Assembly (NCBI GenBank): GCA_964614855.1
Contig: CAZTMX010000122.1
Span: 1-8,574 of the forward strand
Direction of reading: 5' to 3'
Length of the DNA stretch: 8,574 bases
DNA from: CAWJHE01 sp964614855
GTDB lineage: Bacteria; Chloroflexota; Anaerolineae; Anaerolineales; UBA4823
Part shown: piece by piece, positions 6,738 to 8,574 of the stretch
Layout: every line of letters starts with the position of its first letter
Numbering within the stretch: position 1 is the stretch's first letter
Program-made: the position numbers and the translations under genes
The notes under the pieces: model-generated
What the model was told of the DNA's origin: nothing
Seen by the model: only the letters and a program-made list of their open reading frames with translations
The model's database searches: none

Positions 6738-6746
6738 TGGTACAAT
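6738..6746 (+). promoter_or_regulatory. Extended -10 promoter candidate for the HAD gene
   Basis: TGGTACAAT fits the extended -10 pattern TGnTANAAT. Transcription would begin near 6753, giving a very short leader with the ribosome site GGAGG at 6755-6759. No convincing -35 box is present. The remaining part of the 162-bp gap (6609-6737) shows no gene, only a small GCAATTGC palindrome. Confidence 0.35.
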
Positions 6747-6770
6747 TGGCGCTCGGAGGGCTTGATCACC

Positions 6771-7403
6771 ATGAACAACAACCACAAAGCTCCGGGCGAA
6801 ATTGCCCTGGTTTTCGATCTCGGCAATGTGCTGCTCACCTGGGACCCGCTGCTGCTGTACGGCAGGTTTTTCGACGGTGATCTGGCACAGGCGCAGCGCT
6901 TTTTGGATGAAATCGGTTTTCACGCCTGGAACCTGAAACAGGATGCCGGGCGACCTTTCGCACAGGCGGTAGATGAGCTATGTGCTCAGTACCCGCAGCA
7001 CTGCGAGCTGATCCGGGCTTATGATACACATTGGGTTGAGTCGCTGGGCGGATCCATCGAGCCGGTGGTTGAAATCGTAGAAAAATTGCACCAGCAGGGA
7101 CATGAATTGTATGCCCTGAGCAACTGGTCGGCAGAGAAATTCTACCTGGTGCGGCACCAGTTCCCCTTTATGTCGCTATTTAAGGACATCGTGCTCTCGG
7201 GCGAAGTCGGGTTGCTCAAACCGGACCGGCGCATCTTTGAAATCCTGGTCGAGCGCACCGGACGGCCTGCCGGCGAGTGCCTGTTTATCGACGATGCGCC
7301 TGCTAACGTACAGGCTGCACAGCAACTGGGTATGCAAGCCATCCAGTATGTGGGTCCGCAGGAGCTTGTCTCGGCTTTAGGCGAGCATGGTATCGGGCTC
7401 TAG
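6771..7403 (+). CDS. HAD-superfamily hydrolase, subfamily IA (YihX-like phosphatase)
   Basis: This 210-residue protein has all four HAD motifs: motif I FDLGNVLLTWDP with nucleophile Asp16, motif II ALSNWS with Ser117, motif III Lys150 in GLLKPDRRIF, and motif IV FIDDAP with Asp174 and Asp175. Between motifs I and II lies a helical cap typical of subclass IA. The residue two after the nucleophile is Gly18, not the general-acid Asp of most HAD phosphatases. The DLGNV form is shared with E. coli YihX, a glucose-1-phosphate phosphatase, so sugar phosphates are plausible substrates, but the family is promiscuous. ATG 6771 is preferred over the in-frame TTG 6762, because the GGAGG at 6755-6759 is only 2 nt from the TTG and 11 nt from the ATG. 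It converges on the exported-protein gene through a hairpin terminator. Confidence 0.92.
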   Translation: MNNNHKAPGEIALVFDLGNVLLTWDPLLLYGRFFDGDLAQAQRFLDEIGFHAWNLKQDAGRPFAQAVDELCAQYPQHCELIRAYDTHWVESLGGSIEPVVEIVEKLHQQGHELYALSNWSAEKFYLVRHQFPFMSLFKDIVLSGEVGLLKPDRRIFEILVERTGRPAGECLFIDDAPANVQAAQQLGMQAIQYVGPQELVSALGEHGIGL

Positions 7404-7438
7404 CGCCCCAACAATTCACAAACTGGATTAAAATCCGG

Positions 7439-7484
7439 CGCCCTCAAACCGCTTGAAAACAAGGGTCTGAGGGCGTTTCGATTA
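7439..7484. terminator. Strong hairpin terminator, likely bidirectional, between convergent genes
   Basis: CGCCCTCA (7439-7446) pairs perfectly with TGAGGGCG (7468-7475). Inside, ACC pairs with GGT and CTTG with CAAG around an AAAA loop, giving about 15 paired bases with one mismatch and one bulge. On the plus strand TTTCGATTATT follows. On the minus strand the stem is followed by GGATTTTAATCC, itself self-complementary. It ends the HAD transcript and probably also the converging exported-protein transcript. Confidence 0.8.
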
Positions 7485-7500
7485 TTACAGATATCTGCTC

Positions 7501-8325
7501 TTAATTGCAGTTGATGGACGAATTGAGCGGGAAGAACATCCCAAGCGGATTTGCCTGCCAGAGCCAGACATGGAAGTCGTAGTGCGGGGGCTGCCCGGGT
7601 TCGTGGGCGTCCATTGGTCCGTCGAAATTGCGTTCAAAAAGCACTGGCGCAGGAGGCGGGACAGCGGGGATCGGGGCATCAGGGGCGCCGATAGGCAGGA
7701 AGTATTCAACCCCTACCAGCCTGAGCTTTCCGTAGACCTGGGCGTACAGCAAAACTTCAGGTTGTTCCAAAACAATCGCTGGATCCATGATCAAGGCGGG
7801 GTTGACATAGTGGTACCCCATGGCGCCGACGCCTGGCTCAGCTACGCAGGTCTCAGTGGGGAGATAGCCGGCTGCGATCGCCTTTTCTACATCGTGGAAA
7901 CCGACTGTCGCCCGGCGGACTGCAGAAATATCCTTCATCACCGAATCCGATAGCTTGGTTGTCCCTGCCGCCCAACCAGCCTGCCAGTCTTTTGCACTGG
8001 TTGTGGGGTATGCGATACCCATTGCCGTCCAGCGTGCTGCGTCAGTTTCCAAGGCTTGTGCATCGCCGCCTGCAGCGATCGCTGCTGCAGAGAGGTGGTT
8101 TGCTAAACCTGTATAACGAGCAGCCGTCGCTTCCCAGCTTTTTTGAAGCTCAGGGGCTGGTGAGTACAGGTATGTGGCATGCACGGAAATAAGAACTCTC
8201 CCCACTTCTGCCTGTTTTGCCGCCAGTGCGGTTGAAGCAGGAGAGGATACGGCTATCAGTGTAACTGCGATGAGCGCCAGGGTTACTATCGATCTCACCT
8301 TGTTGTGCAAACTCTTTTGGTACAT
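7501..8325 (-). CDS. Exported protein of unknown function (conserved GYHYVNP and HYDFHVW motifs)
   Basis: No function is recognised. The 274-residue protein begins with a Sec signal peptide: basic KVR, a hydrophobic stretch at about residues 12-30, and a likely cut after ALA near residue 35. There is no lipobox and no other membrane segment. The first mature half is helical and alanine-rich (to about 135). The second half carries the conserved part: FHDVEKAIAAGYLP (143-156), GVGAMGYHYVNP (165-176), PEVLLYAQVYGKLRLVGVEYF (about 189-209) and HEPGQPPHYDFHVWLW (241-256). His172, His241, His248 and His252 could bind metal, and Cys160 with Cys273 could form a disulfide; both are inferences. ATG 8325 is chosen because GGAGG (complement of 8330-8334) sits 4 nt upstream and the signal peptide begins there. 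The open frame runs upstream to 8430 without protein-like character. It is divergent from the probable regulator at 8507. Confidence 0.85.
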   Translation of the reverse strand: MYQKSLHNKVRSIVTLALIAVTLIAVSSPASTALAAKQAEVGRVLISVHATYLYSPAPELQKSWEATAARYTGLANHLSAAAIAAGGDAQALETDAARWTAMGIAYPTTSAKDWQAGWAAGTTKLSDSVMKDISAVRRATVGFHDVEKAIAAGYLPTETCVAEPGVGAMGYHYVNPALIMDPAIVLEQPEVLLYAQVYGKLRLVGVEYFLPIGAPDAPIPAVPPPAPVLFERNFDGPMDAHEPGQPPHYDFHVWLWQANPLGMFFPLNSSINCN

Positions 8326-8329
8326 TTTT

Positions 8330-8334
8330 CCTCC
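8330..8334 (-). promoter_or_regulatory. Ribosome binding site deciding the exported-protein start
   Basis: GGAGG on the minus strand, 4 nt before ATG 8325. It fixes the start directly ahead of the signal peptide and argues against the longer 309-codon reading that begins at 8430. Confidence 0.75.
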
Positions 8335-8386
8335 GTAAGCCGGTTGAACTGGTGCTTCGAAAGCGCCCCGGCATTTGACTGGGTTG

Positions 8387-8395
8387 ACTATAGCA
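8387..8395 (-). promoter_or_regulatory. Extended -10 promoter candidate for the exported-protein gene
   Basis: On the minus strand this reads TGCTATAGT, an extended -10 box with 5 of 6 consensus bases. A -35-like TTGTCA (complement of 8415-8420) lies 22 nt upstream, too far for a normal pair. The leader would be about 55 nt. Confidence 0.4.
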
Positions 8396-8398
8396 TTG

Positions 8399-8412
8399 AT
8401 TGGCTTACCAAT
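8399..8412. repeat. Inverted repeat ATTGG-N4-CCAAT, operator candidate
   Basis: ATTGG (8399-8403) and CCAAT (8408-8412) are perfect inverted copies around CTTA. The site lies just upstream of the minus-strand -10 candidate. Part of it belongs to a 10-base direct repeat, TGATTGGCTT, found at 8397-8406 and again at 8477-8486. Confidence 0.45.
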
Positions 8413-8442
8413 AATGACAAATAATACCAATATACTCCAAAT

Positions 8443-8454
8443 ATAAAATTTTAT
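8443..8454. repeat. 12-bp AT palindrome
   Basis: ATAAAATTTTAT is a perfect 12-base palindrome in the AT-rich gap, directly before the TGGTATGCT extended -10 candidate. It may be a regulator site or only base composition. Confidence 0.35.
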
Positions 8455-8462
8455 GGTATGCT
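8454..8462 (+). promoter_or_regulatory. Extended -10 promoter candidate for the right-edge regulator gene
   Basis: TGGTATGCT fits the extended -10 pattern. No good -35 box lies 17 nt upstream. A start near 8469 would place the 14-bp palindrome at 8484-8497 within the early leader. Confidence 0.35.
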
Positions 8463-8483
8463 ATTGCTCTCGAACCTGATTGG

Positions 8484-8497
8484 CTTGATTAATCAAG
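8484..8497. repeat. 14-bp perfect palindrome, operator candidate
   Basis: CTTGATTAATCAAG is a perfect 14-base palindrome ending just before ATG 8507 and overlapping the AAGG of the ribosome site (8495-8498). This is a classic place for an autoregulatory operator of a DNA-binding protein; that role is inferred from position and symmetry. Confidence 0.5.
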
Positions 8498-8506
8498 GCG
8501 GTTTAG

Positions 8507-8574
8507 ATGAATGACAAAATCCATACGAATTCCCTGGAAAAATTTCAAACTTTTGGCGATTTCTTGCGTTATTT
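8507..8574 (+). CDS. N-terminal fragment of a probable XRE-type helix-turn-helix regulator, cut by window edge
   Basis: ATG 8507 opens 22 codons to the window edge, reading MNDKIHTNSLEK then FQTFGDFLRY. The TFGDFLRY ending resembles the start of large XRE-type regulators common in Chloroflexota (TFGxxLRxLRxxxxLTQxELA...), but the helix-turn-helix itself lies beyond the edge, so this rests on a few residues. AAGG at 8495-8498 is a ribosome site 8 nt upstream. The other ATG, at 8511, gives a less protein-like frame. A palindrome overlaps its leader, and the exported-protein gene is divergent. Confidence 0.5.
   Translation, partial: MNDKIHTNSLEKFQTFGDFLRY

Noticed and set aside
6611..6880. Open frame between methyltransferase and HAD genes
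   Set aside because: The translation is rich in Arg, Gln and Pro with no family pattern and runs out of frame into the HAD gene.
8326..8430. 35-residue N-terminal extension of the exported protein
   Set aside because: ATG 8325 has GGAGG directly upstream and begins a standard signal peptide; the extension would bury it.

Overview
The window looks like a piece of a Chloroflexota (Anaerolineae-like) chromosome, probably from an environmental genome. That placement is an inference from protein flavour (tryptophan-less dodecin, polyphosphate-glucokinase-type ROK protein, HYDFHVW exported protein, a probable XRE regulator opening with TFGDFLRY) and a mid-50s percent GC impression. No rRNA, tRNA, CRISPR array, insertion sequence or phage gene was seen. 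Almost all of the window is coding, and no gene-free stretch exceeds about 185 bases.

Layout. (1) Positions 1-3996, plus strand, a tight gene set: the C-terminal part of a FAD-linked oxidase related to alkyl-DHAP synthase, an FGGY sugar/polyol kinase starting 3 nt later, and an FAD-dependent glycerol-3-phosphate dehydrogenase (GlpD). Between kinase and glpD lies a short relic (2215-2384) that reads as the two ends of an anaerobic sulfatase-maturase-like radical SAM gene joined out of frame, with the middle missing. (2) Positions 4075-5740, minus strand, in transcription order: a dodecin, a ROK kinase of the polyphosphate glucokinase type, and a Nudix hydrolase with a zinc ribbon. (3) Positions 5916-7403, plus strand: a class I SAM methyltransferase and a HAD phosphatase, ended by a strong hairpin terminator shared with the converging next gene. 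(4) Positions 7501-8325, minus strand: an exported protein of unknown function. It is divergent from the first 22 codons of a probable XRE-type regulator at the right edge, across a 181-bp AT-rich region holding palindromes and repeats.

How the genes may work together. GlpD and the kinase fit glycerol or triose entry (glycerol to glycerol 3-phosphate to dihydroxyacetone phosphate). The AGPS-like oxidase beside them raises the possibility of ether-lipid or related polar-headgroup chemistry, but its usual PYLRD motif is changed, so the substrate is open. The minus-strand trio combines a small-ligand storage protein, a sugar kinase and a nucleotide-cleaning enzyme. The ROK kinase lacks residues that usually hold glucose and the dodecin lacks the tryptophan that usually stacks on flavin, so neither name should be taken as a proven function.

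The most notable signals are the radical SAM deletion relic inside the glycerol gene set, the altered ligand-site residues of the ROK kinase and dodecin, and the palindrome-rich control region before the right-edge regulator.
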